From Duffyella gerundensis (lineage in GTDB: Bacteria; Pseudomonadota; Gammaproteobacteria; Enterobacterales; Enterobacteriaceae): a stretch of 64,000 nucleotides of DNA. The DNA is taken from NCBI RefSeq assembly GCF_001517405.1, contig NZ_LN907827.1, positions 3,692,915 to 3,756,914 on the forward strand, in the 5' to 3' direction. The notes under the pieces were generated by a model. The model saw only the letters and a program-made list of their open reading frames with translations, ran no database searches and was not told the DNA's origin. A program made the position numbers and the translations under genes. How positions within the stretch are numbered: position 1 is the stretch's first letter; every line of letters starts with the position of its first letter. Positions 1-8,643 of the stretch are shown here, one piece after another.

Positions 1-1677
1 GTGGAGTTAACCGGGCGGGCACTTAATATTCCCGGCAGTTTTATTTCAGTGCTGGATGACGAACACCAGTATATAAAAGCGAGCTGCTGCTTTGAGTTAA
101 ACACGACCCCGCGACAGGATTCATTTTGCCGTTATGCGGTGGACAGCGATTGTGTAGTGGTGGTGCCGGATACTACGCTGGATCCGCGTTTCAGCAGCCA
201 TCGTCTGACACTGGGCGCGCCTTTTATCCGTTTTTATGCTGGCGCACCGCTGAAAACCCTTAGCGGCGACGTACTCGGCACGCTCTGCGTAACCGACAGC
301 CAGCCGCATGACTTCTCCAGCGAACAAGCGGAGACGCTGCAAAAGCTGGCGCGTATGGCTACACACTATCTGGAAACCTGGCACAGCGCCGGGTTTACCG
401 ATGCCATCACCAGCCTGCCAAACTGTCAGGCGCTGCTGCGCGATATCGAACAGCTCGCCAGCAACACCAGCAACGCACACCGTCTGATTCTGATCGACTG
501 CCTGGATGTGCCCCGCGCCTGGGAGATGACCCGTTCGCTTGGCGCGGCGGTGGTCGATAACCTGCTGCAGGATCTTACCCTGATGCTGCATCAACTGCTG
601 CCTGGCGTTGAGAATATTTATGCCAACGCCACCGGCCGCTTTGCGCTGCTGCTCGACGATGCGCATCCGTTAACCGCCACTACTATCGCCGAACGGATCC
701 GCGGCCAGCGCGCGCAGCTCACCAGCGATATTCTGGTCGATCTACAGATGTTCGTTGGCGAAACCCATTTTCTGCCGGGCACCATCAGCACGCAGGAAGT
801 TTACCGCCGGGCGGTGAGCGCGCTGCATAACGCCGTGGCGCTGGGCGTACCGTGGCAGGGTTACGATGGCCAGATTGACCAGCAGCACAGCAACGACTTT
901 CGCCTGCTGAACGAACTGGCGCTGGCGCTGCGTGGCGGCTCCGGTCTCTATCTGGTTTATCAGCCAAAGGTCGATCTGCGAAACAGCGCTATTATTGGTC
1001 TTGAAGCGCTGATTCGCTGGCGTCATCCGCAAAAAGGGGACATTCCACCGGCGATGTTTCTGCCGCTGGCGGAGCAGACCAGCCTGATTGGCGAGATCAC
1101 CAACTGGGTGATTGAGCAGGCGTTACAGCAGTTGAAAACGTGGCATGACCAGAGCATTTTCCTGCCGGTGTCGATTAACATCTGCGCCAGCGATCTGTCG
1201 CAGCCGGATTTCGCCGATCGTCTCGAAGAGCGCATCCTGCAGGCAGGCTTGCCGACCAGCATGCTCGGAATTGAATGCCTGGAAACCGAGAAAATCAACG
1301 ACAGCAAGGCGGCACTGCACGGTATGGACATGCTCAAGCTGCGCGGCTTCTGCCTCTCGCTCGATGATTTTGGTTCCGGTTACAGTAACATTAGCTATTT
1401 ACGCCAGATGCCGCTGGATATCATCAAGCTCGACCGCCAGTTAATTAGCGGCCTGCTCAACGACAGCGGCTCGCGCATCATCGCCCGCAGCATTATCAGC
1501 ATGCTAAAGGCGCTGGATTATCAGGTGCTGGCGGAAGGGGTGGAAGACGAAGAAACCGCGCAGCTGTTGTTGCACTATGGCTGCGATCAGGCGCAGGGCT
1601 ACTATTTCTCTCGCCCGTTTATCGCCGATGCGTTACAGCCGTGGCTGGAGGCGCAGCGGCCGCAACGCGCCGGTTAA
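1..1677 (+). CDS. GAF-(degenerate GGDEF)-EAL cyclic-di-GMP phosphodiesterase, 5' end cut off
   Basis: The visible 558 residues end in a complete EAL domain (about 300-545), which in this family hydrolyses cyclic-di-GMP. Motifs seen are EALIRWRHP, the Asn of SINICASDL, the acidic IECLETE segment, LDDFGSGYS, IKLDRQL, AEGVED and QGYYFSRPF, so the catalytic set looks intact. Residues 1 to about 130 resemble a GAF sensor domain that lacks its first helix, so the gene very probably starts before the window and the GTG at base 1 is an internal valine. The middle (about 135-290) has a GGDEF-like fold pattern, but the signature loop reads TGRFALLL, so no cyclase activity is expected. The likely role is a cytosolic phosphodiesterase controlled by a small ligand or redox signal through GAF; the signal is unknown. 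It ends 7 bases before the convergent gene downstream. Confidence 0.85.
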   Translation: MELTGRALNIPGSFISVLDDEHQYIKASCCFELNTTPRQDSFCRYAVDSDCVVVVPDTTLDPRFSSHRLTLGAPFIRFYAGAPLKTLSGDVLGTLCVTDSQPHDFSSEQAETLQKLARMATHYLETWHSAGFTDAITSLPNCQALLRDIEQLASNTSNAHRLILIDCLDVPRAWEMTRSLGAAVVDNLLQDLTLMLHQLLPGVENIYANATGRFALLLDDAHPLTATTIAERIRGQRAQLTSDILVDLQMFVGETHFLPGTISTQEVYRRAVSALHNAVALGVPWQGYDGQIDQQHSNDFRLLNELALALRGGSGLYLVYQPKVDLRNSAIIGLEALIRWRHPQKGDIPPAMFLPLAEQTSLIGEITNWVIEQALQQLKTWHDQSIFLPVSINICASDLSQPDFADRLEERILQAGLPTSMLGIECLETEKINDSKAALHGMDMLKLRGFCLSLDDFGSGYSNISYLRQMPLDIIKLDRQLISGLLNDSGSRIIARSIISMLKALDYQVLAEGVEDEETAQLLLHYGCDQAQGYYFSRPFIADALQPWLEAQRPQRAG

Positions 1678-1683
1678 CCGCGA

Positions 1684-2625
1684 TTACAGCAGGTGCTGCC
1701 GACCTGCACGCACCTGCTGTTGCAGCTCATCCAGCAGCTGATAACGACGGCGATACTCAGCGCGCTTTTTGCTGGCGATCGCGTCCAGCGTTTTGCGCTC
1801 CAGCCGCGCAGGCAGCCGGTAAAGACCATCGGCCTGGCGCTCACCGCCAATAGACAGCCAGAACTCACTGTAGCTGGCATGAAAGTAATCACTTTTACTG
1901 TGGCGATAACGCAGGCTACGGAAAACATGGGTCTCTTCGCTCACCGCCATAATTTGCGCCATGCCGCAGCGCTCACTGATAATAAACAACGCCTCGGTTA
2001 ATACGCGCTTGGGAAATAAGCCGTGGCACGCTTTAGTCGCCTCTTTAATTACCTCGCTGGAAATATGTTTACGCGGTCCCTGTAATCCGCCAATTAATAA
2101 TGTTTTCACGCCGGATTTATTAATTAGCGAAAAAGAGAGCGATGCAATAACCGCCTGATTAAATAACAGTTCCAGTGTGACTTCGCCTTCGCGATCGAAG
2201 CGTCCCGGCGCACACTGCAGCGTGATCGACTCTTCCTGCCGTCCAAACAGCTGAGCCATCACCGTGGCCGTGGCGCTTTGCAGCTGCTGTTGTAACAGGC
2301 CATCCTTCATCTGGCTCAAAAAACGATAATGATCGGTGATGGCGGCAGCGCGCCCGGCCACGCTAAGCCCGGCGTAGAGGTAGGGACGGTGTGGTTTAGC
2401 CGGTAGTAATCCCTGAATTGACAGTGCCTGCGCCATATCGGGTAAGGCCGAAAACTGGCGCATGTACTTTACCGTGGTAACGGGAAAAACCAGCGAGCGC
2501 AGCAAAAATTTGGCGCGAAAACGACGACAAAGCCACAGCTTATCCGGGACGATGTTACCCAGCATCAGCTGTTTAAATAATGAGGTTGAGGTTTCAGCAG
2601 CAGCGTGTGTCGTAATAAGTGACAT
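1684..2625 (-). CDS. VirK/YbjX family protein (DUF535)
   Basis: This 313-residue protein belongs to the VirK/YbjX (DUF535) family by overall sequence. Typical stretches include GGLQGPRKHISSEVIKEATK and the C-terminal SDYFHASYSEFW, which sit in the conserved half of the family. Members have been linked in Shigella and Salmonella to virulence factor export and resistance to antimicrobial peptides, but no reaction is established. I see no signal peptide or membrane helix, so a cytosolic or peripheral location is inferred. The start at 2625 is the first ATG of a continuous frame; only a weak purine-rich AGAAG precedes it. The gene is alone on its strand, tail to tail with the EAL protein, and separated from sodA by about 220 bases. 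Confidence 0.75.
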   Translation of the reverse strand: MSLITTHAAAETSTSLFKQLMLGNIVPDKLWLCRRFRAKFLLRSLVFPVTTVKYMRQFSALPDMAQALSIQGLLPAKPHRPYLYAGLSVAGRAAAITDHYRFLSQMKDGLLQQQLQSATATVMAQLFGRQEESITLQCAPGRFDREGEVTLELLFNQAVIASLSFSLINKSGVKTLLIGGLQGPRKHISSEVIKEATKACHGLFPKRVLTEALFIISERCGMAQIMAVSEETHVFRSLRYRHSKSDYFHASYSEFWLSIGGERQADGLYRLPARLERKTLDAIASKKRAEYRRRYQLLDELQQQVRAGRQHLL

Positions 2626-2794
2626 AATGGCATCTTCTGTAGAACAGGATTGATGACCTATTTTATTGCCGTCACTATAAACGAAGGGTTAATGCCCTTT
2701 GGGCGAAATGTCTTATCCAGCGGTTTTAATTAAACGCCAGCTCAACAAGCGATAAATGACCGCAGTGAATCGACATTGTGCCCGCTGCAGCCAT

Positions 2795-2823
2795 AAAAAA
2801 ACCGGCGGCAAAGCCACCGGTTT
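2795..2823 (-). terminator. Rho-independent terminator of sodA
   Basis: Read on the minus strand, ACCGGTGGC and GCCGCCGGT form a 9-bp stem with one G-U pair and a TTT loop, followed by a run of T. It lies 25 bases past the sodA stop codon. Confidence 0.8.
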
Positions 2824-2847
2824 ATTCACACGCGTAAGCGGGAGAAA

Positions 2848-3465
2848 TTACTTAGCGGAAGCGAAACGTGCTGCTGCTTCGTCCCAGTTTACTACGTTCC
2901 AGAACGCCTTGATGTAATCCGGGCGCTTGTTCTGATATTTCAGGTAGTAAGCGTGTTCCCACACGTCCAGGCCAATAATCGGGAAGCCTGACGCGCCAGA
3001 GATCGCTTCGCCCATCAGCGGGCTGTCCTGGTTTGCAGTGGACACCACCGCCAGCTTGTCGCCTTTCTTAACCAGCCACGCCCAGCCTGAACCGAAACGG
3101 GTTGCTGCGGCTTTCTCAAACTCTTCCTGGAATTTTTCCACGCTGCCGAAATCTTTTTCGATGGCGGCTTTCAGATCGCCCTGCAGGGTGGTGCCGATTT
3201 TCAGGCCTTTCCAGAAGAAGCTGTGGTTAGAGTGGCCGCCCGCGTTGTTACGCAGTACGGTTTTCTTGTCAGCCGGAACCTGATCCAGTTTGGTGATCAG
3301 TTCGTCAACCGGCAGGTCAGCGAATTCGGTACCTTCCAGCGCTGCGTTAGCGTTGTTAACGTAGGTCTGGTGGTGTTTGGTGTGATGGATTTCCATCGTC
3401 TGCTTGTCGAAGTGCGGTTCCAGTGCATCATATGCATAAGGCAGGGATGGCAGTGAATAACTCAT
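2848..3465 (-). CDS. sodA: Superoxide dismutase, Mn-dependent
   Basis: SodA converts superoxide to hydrogen peroxide and oxygen in the cytosol. The 205-residue product begins MSYSLPSLPYAYDALEPHFD and matches the enterobacterial Mn-SOD throughout. Metal ligands are visible as the histidines in MEIHHTKHH and NHSFFW and the D/H pair in GLDVWEHAYY. The GSGWAWLV segment, also typical of the Mn/Fe family, is present. The frame runs five codons further upstream, but the start at 3465 is preferred because GGAGA lies 8 bases before it and it matches the known N-terminus. The gene is monocistronic, with a strong terminator behind it. Upstream on the minus strand a TATAAT (3535-3540) could be its -10 element; I could not assign a convincing -35 or regulator site. 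Confidence 0.97.
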   Translation of the reverse strand: MSYSLPSLPYAYDALEPHFDKQTMEIHHTKHHQTYVNNANAALEGTEFADLPVDELITKLDQVPADKKTVLRNNAGGHSNHSFFWKGLKIGTTLQGDLKAAIEKDFGSVEKFQEEFEKAAATRFGSGWAWLVKKGDKLAVVSTANQDSPLMGEAISGASGFPIIGLDVWEHAYYLKYQNKRPDYIKAFWNVVNWDEAAARFASAK

Positions 3466-3534
3466 GTTCATCGTCTCCATTGAGGGTTTGGACGGTGCTT
3501 GTCATCAGGTGAGCACCGCGTAAGCAGTCGAATC

Positions 3535-3540
3535 ATTATA
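3535..3540 (-). promoter_or_regulatory. Possible -10 element for sodA
   Basis: A perfect TATAAT on the minus strand lies 70 bases upstream of the sodA start in an AT-rich stretch. No good -35 hexamer is found at 16-18 bases, as could be expected for an activated or repressed promoter, so this is tentative. Confidence 0.4.
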
Positions 3541-3629
3541 GTTAAATAATTGATCGGGAAAAGGTCAATCAATGCCCCATTAATGCTAAGGGTTTGACGC
3601 GACTGCATAAGCGGCACAAAAATCGCCCG

Positions 3630-4976
3630 CTAACGCCCCTGTGTTAATGCTGCCAGCGAACGATCCAGCGCACCCACCAGCCAGTCAATATCCTGCACCT
3701 GAAACGCCATTGGCGGACGCAGTTTCAGCACATTGCCATACGGCCCCGCCACCGACGTCAGCACGCGGTTTTCGCGCAGCTTTTCAATCAGGTTCAGCGC
3801 CAGCGTCTTGTCCGGCGTTTTACTCTCCCTGTCGGTCACCAGCTCAAACCCGATAAACAGCCCAGCACCGCGCACATCGCCAACACAGGCATATTTGTCC
3901 ATCAGCGTGCGCAGCTCAGCCAGCAGCTGCGCGCCAACGACGCGGCTGTGCTCCTGCAAATTCTCTTCTTTAATCACCGTTAGCACCGCCTGCGCAGCCG
4001 CCATCGCCACCGGATTACCGCCAAAGGTGTTGAAATAGGGAATGTCGTCGCTAAAGGCGGCCAGCACGTCGCTTTTTGCCAGCAGGCCAGAGACCGGAAT
4101 GCCGTTGCCCATCGGTTTGCCGGTGGTAACGATATCGGGTATCACGCCGTGACGGGCGAATCCCCAGAAGGTGTCGCCGGTGCGGGCAAAACCTGGCTGC
4201 ACTTCGTCGGCGATAAAAATACCGCCGTTGCGATGCACCACCTCAACCGCTTGTTGCAGGAAACCCGGCGGATTTGGCAGCACGCCGTCGGAGGAGAAAA
4301 TCGAATCTGCCAGGAAACCGGCAAACTTAATGCCGTGCGCTGCCATGTCATCAATCTGCTGCTGAATCTGATCGGCGAACCAGTTGCCGAGGTCGGGCGC
4401 GTTGACACGATACGCATCCGGCGGTGGCACCAGGCGTGTGGTCGCCGCCAGCGGTTGTCCGCTGCCGAGTGCTGGCGAGGCACCCGACGTCAGATCGCTG
4501 GTGCCGTGATACGCTTCCTGGCTGACGATAATGCCGGTGCCGCCGCTGTACGCTCGTGCCACGCGGATCGCCAGGTCATTCGCTTCAGAGCCGGTACACA
4601 TATACATGGCCCGATCGATCGCCGATGGCAGGGTGGCCAGCAGCGCCTCCGAGTAATCCAGAATGCCCTCATGCAGATAACGGGTGTGCGTATTGAGCTG
4701 CATCATCTGCTGATGCACCGCCTCGATCACCGCTGGATGACAGTGGCCAATGCTGGCCACATTGTTGTAAACATCGAGATATTTATCACCGGCAGCGTCC
4801 CATAAATACTGGCCTTTGCCGCGCACCAGATGAACCGGCTTTCGGTAAAACAGGCGATAGGATTCGCCAAGCACTTTGCTGCGCTTATCGGTCAGCGCGC
4901 GCACATCCGCATCCAGCGCGGCGGCATCTTCTGCCCGAAAACTGTTGGTATCCATAATGGTGGAGCGTGTGGCCAT
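3630..4976 (-). CDS. Class III PLP-dependent aminotransferase, substrate unknown
   Basis: The 448-residue protein is a fold-type I, class III (omega-type) aminotransferase. The cofactor-binding ADEVQPGFARTG (Asp257) and the lysine motif TTGKPMGNG (Lys287) are both present, as is CTGSEAND, which binds the PLP phosphate. It resembles the group that includes alanine-glyoxylate and ethanolamine-phosphate/hydroxylysine-phosphate lyase relatives, so the exact amino donor, or even whether it transfers or eliminates, cannot be read from sequence. The start at 4976 has GGGAG 5 bases upstream. It is divergent from a DeoR-type regulator, and tandem 18-bp repeats lie in the gap between them, so that regulator is the obvious candidate to control it. 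Confidence 0.85.
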   Translation of the reverse strand: MATRSTIMDTNSFRAEDAAALDADVRALTDKRSKVLGESYRLFYRKPVHLVRGKGQYLWDAAGDKYLDVYNNVASIGHCHPAVIEAVHQQMMQLNTHTRYLHEGILDYSEALLATLPSAIDRAMYMCTGSEANDLAIRVARAYSGGTGIIVSQEAYHGTSDLTSGASPALGSGQPLAATTRLVPPPDAYRVNAPDLGNWFADQIQQQIDDMAAHGIKFAGFLADSIFSSDGVLPNPPGFLQQAVEVVHRNGGIFIADEVQPGFARTGDTFWGFARHGVIPDIVTTGKPMGNGIPVSGLLAKSDVLAAFSDDIPYFNTFGGNPVAMAAAQAVLTVIKEENLQEHSRVVGAQLLAELRTLMDKYACVGDVRGAGLFIGFELVTDRESKTPDKTLALNLIEKLRENRVLTSVAGPYGNVLKLRPPMAFQVQDIDWLVGALDRSLAALTQGR

Positions 4977-5053
4977 GGTAACTCCCGTTGCGAAAAGCGT
5001 GATCGCCCAGAGGCAGGATAAACATCGACCCTTTTATCATGGCTATTTTTCGG

Positions 5054-5089
5054 ACAAATGCAACAAAATACACAAATGCAATAAATTAC
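5054..5089. repeat. Tandem 18-bp repeat, candidate DeoR-family operator
   Basis: Two adjacent 18-mers, ACAAATGCAACAAAATAC and ACAAATGCAATAAATTAC, differ at 2 of 18 positions, and the start of a third (ACAAAACA) follows. They lie in the 182-base gap between the divergent aminotransferase and DeoR-type regulator genes. Tandem direct repeats are common operators in the DeoR family. Confidence 0.6.
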
Positions 5090-5158
5090 ACAAAACATAG
5101 CGTCGCTGACTCAGGTAGACTAAGCCTGTTCATTTATCTCTTGCCGATCGGGAACATC

Positions 5159-5941
5159 ATGCTGCAGGAAACCCGCTTACATCGTATTCGCGCGCTGTTG
5201 ACCACGTTGCATCAGGTCAGCACTGAACGCATTATCACCGAGTTAGGTGTGTCGCGGGAAACCGCTCGCCGCGACATAATTGAGCTGGAGGCGCAGGGCG
5301 TCGCCCGTCGCGTACACGGCGGGCTGGTCGCGCTGGAAGGTGCCGCCGAGCCGCCGTTGCGCGTGCGCAGCGCGGTCATGGCGCGAGAAAAGCGCGCAAT
5401 TGCGCAGGCCGCCGTGCAGCGGCTGCATTCCGGGCAAACGGTGTTTCTGGATGCGGGCAGCACCACCACGCTGTTGGCAGAGGCACTGCGCACCATGAGC
5501 GGCCTGACCATTATTACCAACAGCCTGCAGGCGGCGCTGGCATTAAGTCAGGGCGAGGAGCGCGACACGCTCAGTAACGAGGTGATTTTACTGGGAGGAT
5601 CGATGATGGCGGGCGCCCAGCAGACACGCGGCGACATTACCGTCGGCGAGATCCACCGCTTTCGCGCCGATGTGGCGCTGCTGTCGCCGGTGGGTATTGA
5701 GGCAAACGCCGGTGCCACCAGTTTTTATCCGCATGAAGCGGCCATTGCACGCGCCATGACTGAGCAGGCCAGCCAGCTGATTCTGCTGGCCGATCGCAGC
5801 AAGCTCGGCGTCATCAGCCGCATGCAGTATGCGGCGCCCACGGCGGTAACGCTGCTGATCACCGATAGCGCCGCGGCAAAAGAGCACGGCGCCGCGCTGG
5901 CTGCCTTAACGCAGGCGCTGCCTGAGGTCGTGTTAGCGTAA
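5159..5941 (+). CDS. DeoR/GlpR-type transcriptional regulator
   Basis: This 260-residue regulator has the DeoR-family layout. An N-terminal winged HTH (about 5-57) contains the signature STERIITELGVSRETARRDI, and the C-terminal effector domain (about 75-235) is of the sugar-phosphate-sensing type, with DAGSTTTLLAE and LADRSKLG. The frame extends 40 codons upstream, but the start at 5159 is chosen because the HTH begins directly after it, GGGA precedes it, and the length then equals the usual 250-260 residues. It is divergent from the class III aminotransferase and probably regulates that gene and itself through the tandem repeat at 5054-5089. The effector is unknown. Its last 9 bases overlap the convergent fdhD. 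Confidence 0.85.
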   Translation: MLQETRLHRIRALLTTLHQVSTERIITELGVSRETARRDIIELEAQGVARRVHGGLVALEGAAEPPLRVRSAVMAREKRAIAQAAVQRLHSGQTVFLDAGSTTTLLAEALRTMSGLTIITNSLQAALALSQGEERDTLSNEVILLGGSMMAGAQQTRGDITVGEIHRFRADVALLSPVGIEANAGATSFYPHEAAIARAMTEQASQLILLADRSKLGVISRMQYAAPTAVTLLITDSAAAKEHGAALAALTQALPEVVLA

Positions 5942-6757
5942 GCGTTGCGGATGCGAATACACGGTCGCGCGGCCAGGCTTGCTGAAACCGACCAGCGTCA
6001 GATTGCTGCGCTCTGCGACCTCGACCGCCAGCCGGGTAGCGGCGGAAACGGCGAATAAAATCTCCACGCCGCACATCGCCGATTTCTGTACCATCTCGTA
6101 ACTGGCGCGGCTGGACACCAGCACCGCGCCCTGCGTCCAGCCTTGCTGGCTGCGGTATCCCAGCAGCTTATCCAGCGCGACATGGCGTCCCACATCTTCA
6201 CAGCCGCCGACCAGTTCACCTTGCGGATCCATCCAAGCGGCGGCGTGCGTACAACCGGTGAGCTGTCCCACCGGCTGAAAGGTTTTCAGCTGGTGCAACG
6301 CCTCATCCAGCCGTGCGAGATCGAACGTCTGGGTAAACGGTAGCGGCGCGATCGGCTTGCCAATGTCATTCAGCTGTTCCACGCCGCACACGCCACAGCC
6401 GGTGCGGCCCGCCATGGCACGCCGCTGGGCTTTTAATGCCATAAAACGTCGGCTGGAAAGCTCAATCTGCACTTCGATGCCGTTACAGCCAGGCACCACG
6501 TCCATGCCGTAAATGTCGCCGGGCGCGTCGATAATCCCTTCCGACAGCGAAAAGCCGATGGCAAAGGCTTCCAAATCCTTTGGCGTCGACATCATCACCA
6601 CATGAGAAATACCGTTGTAAACCAGCGCGACCGGTACTTCATCCGCCAGCCAGTCGGTCTGAGCCTCCGCCAGCGCATCGCGCTGCCAGACCTGCGTTTG
6701 CGCAACGCCGATATGCGCCGCGGCGTTATCGACGGAGAGCCTGTCATTCTGTTTCAC
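5933..6757 (-). CDS. fdhD: Formate dehydrogenase sulfurtransferase FdhD
   Basis: FdhD passes sulfur from IscS to the molybdenum/tungsten bis-MGD cofactor before it enters formate dehydrogenase, and is needed for enzyme activity. The protein carries the essential GRTGCGVCG motif. With the GTG start at 6757, the cysteines fall at residues 121 and 124, the same numbers as I recall for the E. coli protein, and AGGA lies 5 bases upstream. The frame itself is open for 24 further codons, which I do not think are translated. The product is 274 residues. Also typical are EVPVALVYNGISHVVMM, QLTGCTHAAAW and GRHVALDKLLG. It is divergent from fdhE, a second maturation factor of the same enzymes, which suggests common control from the 259-base gap. 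Confidence 0.95.
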   Translation of the reverse strand: MKQNDRLSVDNAAAHIGVAQTQVWQRDALAEAQTDWLADEVPVALVYNGISHVVMMSTPKDLEAFAIGFSLSEGIIDAPGDIYGMDVVPGCNGIEVQIELSSRRFMALKAQRRAMAGRTGCGVCGVEQLNDIGKPIAPLPFTQTFDLARLDEALHQLKTFQPVGQLTGCTHAAAWMDPQGELVGGCEDVGRHVALDKLLGYRSQQGWTQGAVLVSSRASYEMVQKSAMCGVEILFAVSAATRLAVEVAERSNLTLVGFSKPGRATVYSHPQRLR

Positions 6758-7016
6758 GGGGATCCTGCCCGGCACAGCGTGCCGCCTGTCATAAGAAATT
6801 ATTCGGCAAGTTTGAACCTGTTTAGCCACACGCGCAATGCGCAGCGGCGCTATCCGCAGGCTGGCAGCACGGCAGGTTTAACGCAACGACGATGCGCACT
6901 GGCGCTAATTTCAGGCAGAAGAGTCGGTTATGGGCTGCTATCATCAGGTAAGTATCCCTTGGGCAGTCGCCTGTTACCGCTGCCCTGTTGCCGCCCTTTT
7001 CTTAACAGGATAACCG

Positions 7017-7943
7017 ATGACTATTCGCATCATCCCGCAGTCCGCGCTGGAGCGAAGCGATAAGCCAGCCCCAGAAGCCATTCCGCCGCTGCTGTTTCCA
7101 CGTTTGAAGCACCTTTACAGCCGCCGCGCTGGCCGTCTGCGCCAGCTGGCGGAAAAAAATCCGCTGGGCGATTACCTGCGCTTTGCCGCGGTGATTGCGC
7201 AGGCTCAGGAGATCATCCTCTACGATCATCCGTTGCAGATGAACATGCACGCCCGGCTGGTGGAGAGCGATCGTCTGGGTAAACCGCCGCTGGATATCCG
7301 CTCCCTGCCGCGCGATGCGCACTGGCAGCGCCTGCTGCACTCGCTGATTGCGGAACTGAAGCCGGAGATGAGCGGCCAGGCGCTGGCGGTGCTGGAAAAT
7401 CTCGAAAAGGCGTCGGTACCTGAGCTGGAAGCGATGGCCGACAGTCTGCTCAATCACGATTTTGCTCAGGTCAGCAGCGATAAATCGCCGTTCATCTGGG
7501 CGGCGCTGTCGGTGTACTGGGCGCAAATGGCGGCCCTGATTCCGGGTAACGCCCACGTCGAGAGCGGCGAGCAGCGCCAGTTCTGTCCGGTGTGCGCCAG
7601 CGTGCCGGTCTCCAGCGTGATCCATATGGCGGAACAGCCGGAAGGCCTGCGCTATCTGCACTGCAACCTGTGTGAAAGTGAATGGCATGTGGCGCACGCC
7701 CGCTGCAGCAACTGCGAGCAAACCCGCAATCTGCACTACTGGTCGCTGGATGCGGAACGCTCGGCGATCAAGGCGGAAAGCTGCGGCGACTGTGGCACTT
7801 ACCTGAAGATGTTTTACCAGGAGAAAAACCCGGCGGTTGAGCCGGTCGCCGACGATCTCGCGTCGCTGGTGCTGGATGCGCGCATGGAGCAGGAAGGCTT
7901 TGCGCGCAGCAGCCTGAATCCTTTTCTCTTTCCAGGCGATTAG
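7017..7943 (+). CDS. fdhE: Formate dehydrogenase accessory protein FdhE
   Basis: FdhE is a cytosolic rubredoxin-like accessory protein that interacts with the catalytic subunit of respiratory formate dehydrogenases during assembly. The 308-residue product has the characteristic C-terminal metal-binding region with four CxxC pairs (FCPVCAS, HCNLCES, RCSNCEQ and SCGDCGT, about 188-266) after an N-terminal helical part. The start at 7017 is preceded by AGGA at a 6-base spacing. No formate dehydrogenase structural genes are in the window, so the fdo or fdn genes must lie elsewhere. yibF follows 30 bases later on the same strand and may be cotranscribed. Confidence 0.95.
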   Translation: MTIRIIPQSALERSDKPAPEAIPPLLFPRLKHLYSRRAGRLRQLAEKNPLGDYLRFAAVIAQAQEIILYDHPLQMNMHARLVESDRLGKPPLDIRSLPRDAHWQRLLHSLIAELKPEMSGQALAVLENLEKASVPELEAMADSLLNHDFAQVSSDKSPFIWAALSVYWAQMAALIPGNAHVESGEQRQFCPVCASVPVSSVIHMAEQPEGLRYLHCNLCESEWHVAHARCSNCEQTRNLHYWSLDAERSAIKAESCGDCGTYLKMFYQEKNPAVEPVADDLASLVLDARMEQEGFARSSLNPFLFPGD

Positions 7944-7973
7944 CCTGCGAACCACTGCTAGCGGGGGAACAAC

Positions 7974-8585
7974 ATGAAATTGATCGGCAGTTATACCAGC
8001 CCTTACGTGCGCAAGATTTCGGTTATCCTGCTGGAAAAGGGCATTACCTTTGAGTTTGTGAACGAATCGCCGTGGCATGAAGAGAGCAAGGTCACCGAGT
8101 ACAACCCGCTGGGTAAAGTGCCGGCGCTGGTTGCCGACGGCACGACCTGGTTTGACTCGCCGATCATTGCCGCCTGGCTTGAGCATCAGAATCCGTCCCC
8201 CACGCTGCTGCCGCACGATGCGCTGACGGCATTGCAGGTGCGCCAGCTGGAAGCGCTGGCTGACGGTGTCTGCGACGCCGCGGCGGTCATCGTGCGTGAA
8301 CAGATGCGTCCGCCGGAAATGCAGTCAGCGGATGTGCTGGTTCGCCAGCGGCAAAAGATTCAGTACGGGCTGGATGCACTGGAGCGCGCGGCCAACGCCG
8401 GGGACGTGCTGAACGGCAGTGAGATAAACCTGGCAGATATCGCCACCGCCTGCGCCATCGGTTTTCTTAACTTTCGTCGCGTGGCGCCGAACTGGTGCGT
8501 CGATCGCCCGGCGCTGGTGAAACTGGTGGAAAAGATGTTCCAGCGGGAAAGCTTTGCCCGCACCGTGCCGCCCGGCACCGTCTGA
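7974..8585 (+). CDS. yibF: Glutathione S-transferase family protein YibF
   Basis: The 203-residue protein matches the enterobacterial YibF type of the GST superfamily. An N-terminal thioredoxin-like domain starts MKLIGSYTSPYVRK, with the putative glutathione-contacting Ser/Thr in SYTSPYVRK and the cis-proline in GKVPAL. An all-helical C-terminal domain follows, with the conserved NLADIATACAIGFLNFR. The physiological substrate of YibF is not known. It lies 30 bases behind fdhE, and a strong bidirectional terminator follows directly. Confidence 0.9.
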   Translation: MKLIGSYTSPYVRKISVILLEKGITFEFVNESPWHEESKVTEYNPLGKVPALVADGTTWFDSPIIAAWLEHQNPSPTLLPHDALTALQVRQLEALADGVCDAAAVIVREQMRPPEMQSADVLVRQRQKIQYGLDALERAANAGDVLNGSEINLADIATACAIGFLNFRRVAPNWCVDRPALVKLVEKMFQRESFARTVPPGTV

Positions 8586-8594
8586 AAGCCATAA

Positions 8595-8622
8595 AAAAAG
8601 GGCGACTCACGTCGCCCTTTTT
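8595..8622. terminator. Bidirectional terminator between yibF and glyS
   Basis: The stem AAAAAGGGCGAC / GTCGCCCTTTTT has a TCAC loop. A-tract and T-tract flank it symmetrically, so it can serve both convergent genes, whose stop codons lie 9 and 21 bases away. Confidence 0.9.
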
Positions 8623-8643
8623 ACTGCTGATGTTGCGGCAAAA

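Noticed and set aside
1..3. GTG at the first base as the true start of the EAL protein
   Set aside because: The GAF domain would lack its first helix, so the coincidence of a valine codon at the window edge is more likely.
7002..8216. Long minus-strand open frame (404 codons) opposite fdhE and yibF
   Set aside because: It lies fully antisense to two well-recognised genes. Its product is Arg/Gln/His-rich, which is typical of shadow frames in GC-rich DNA.
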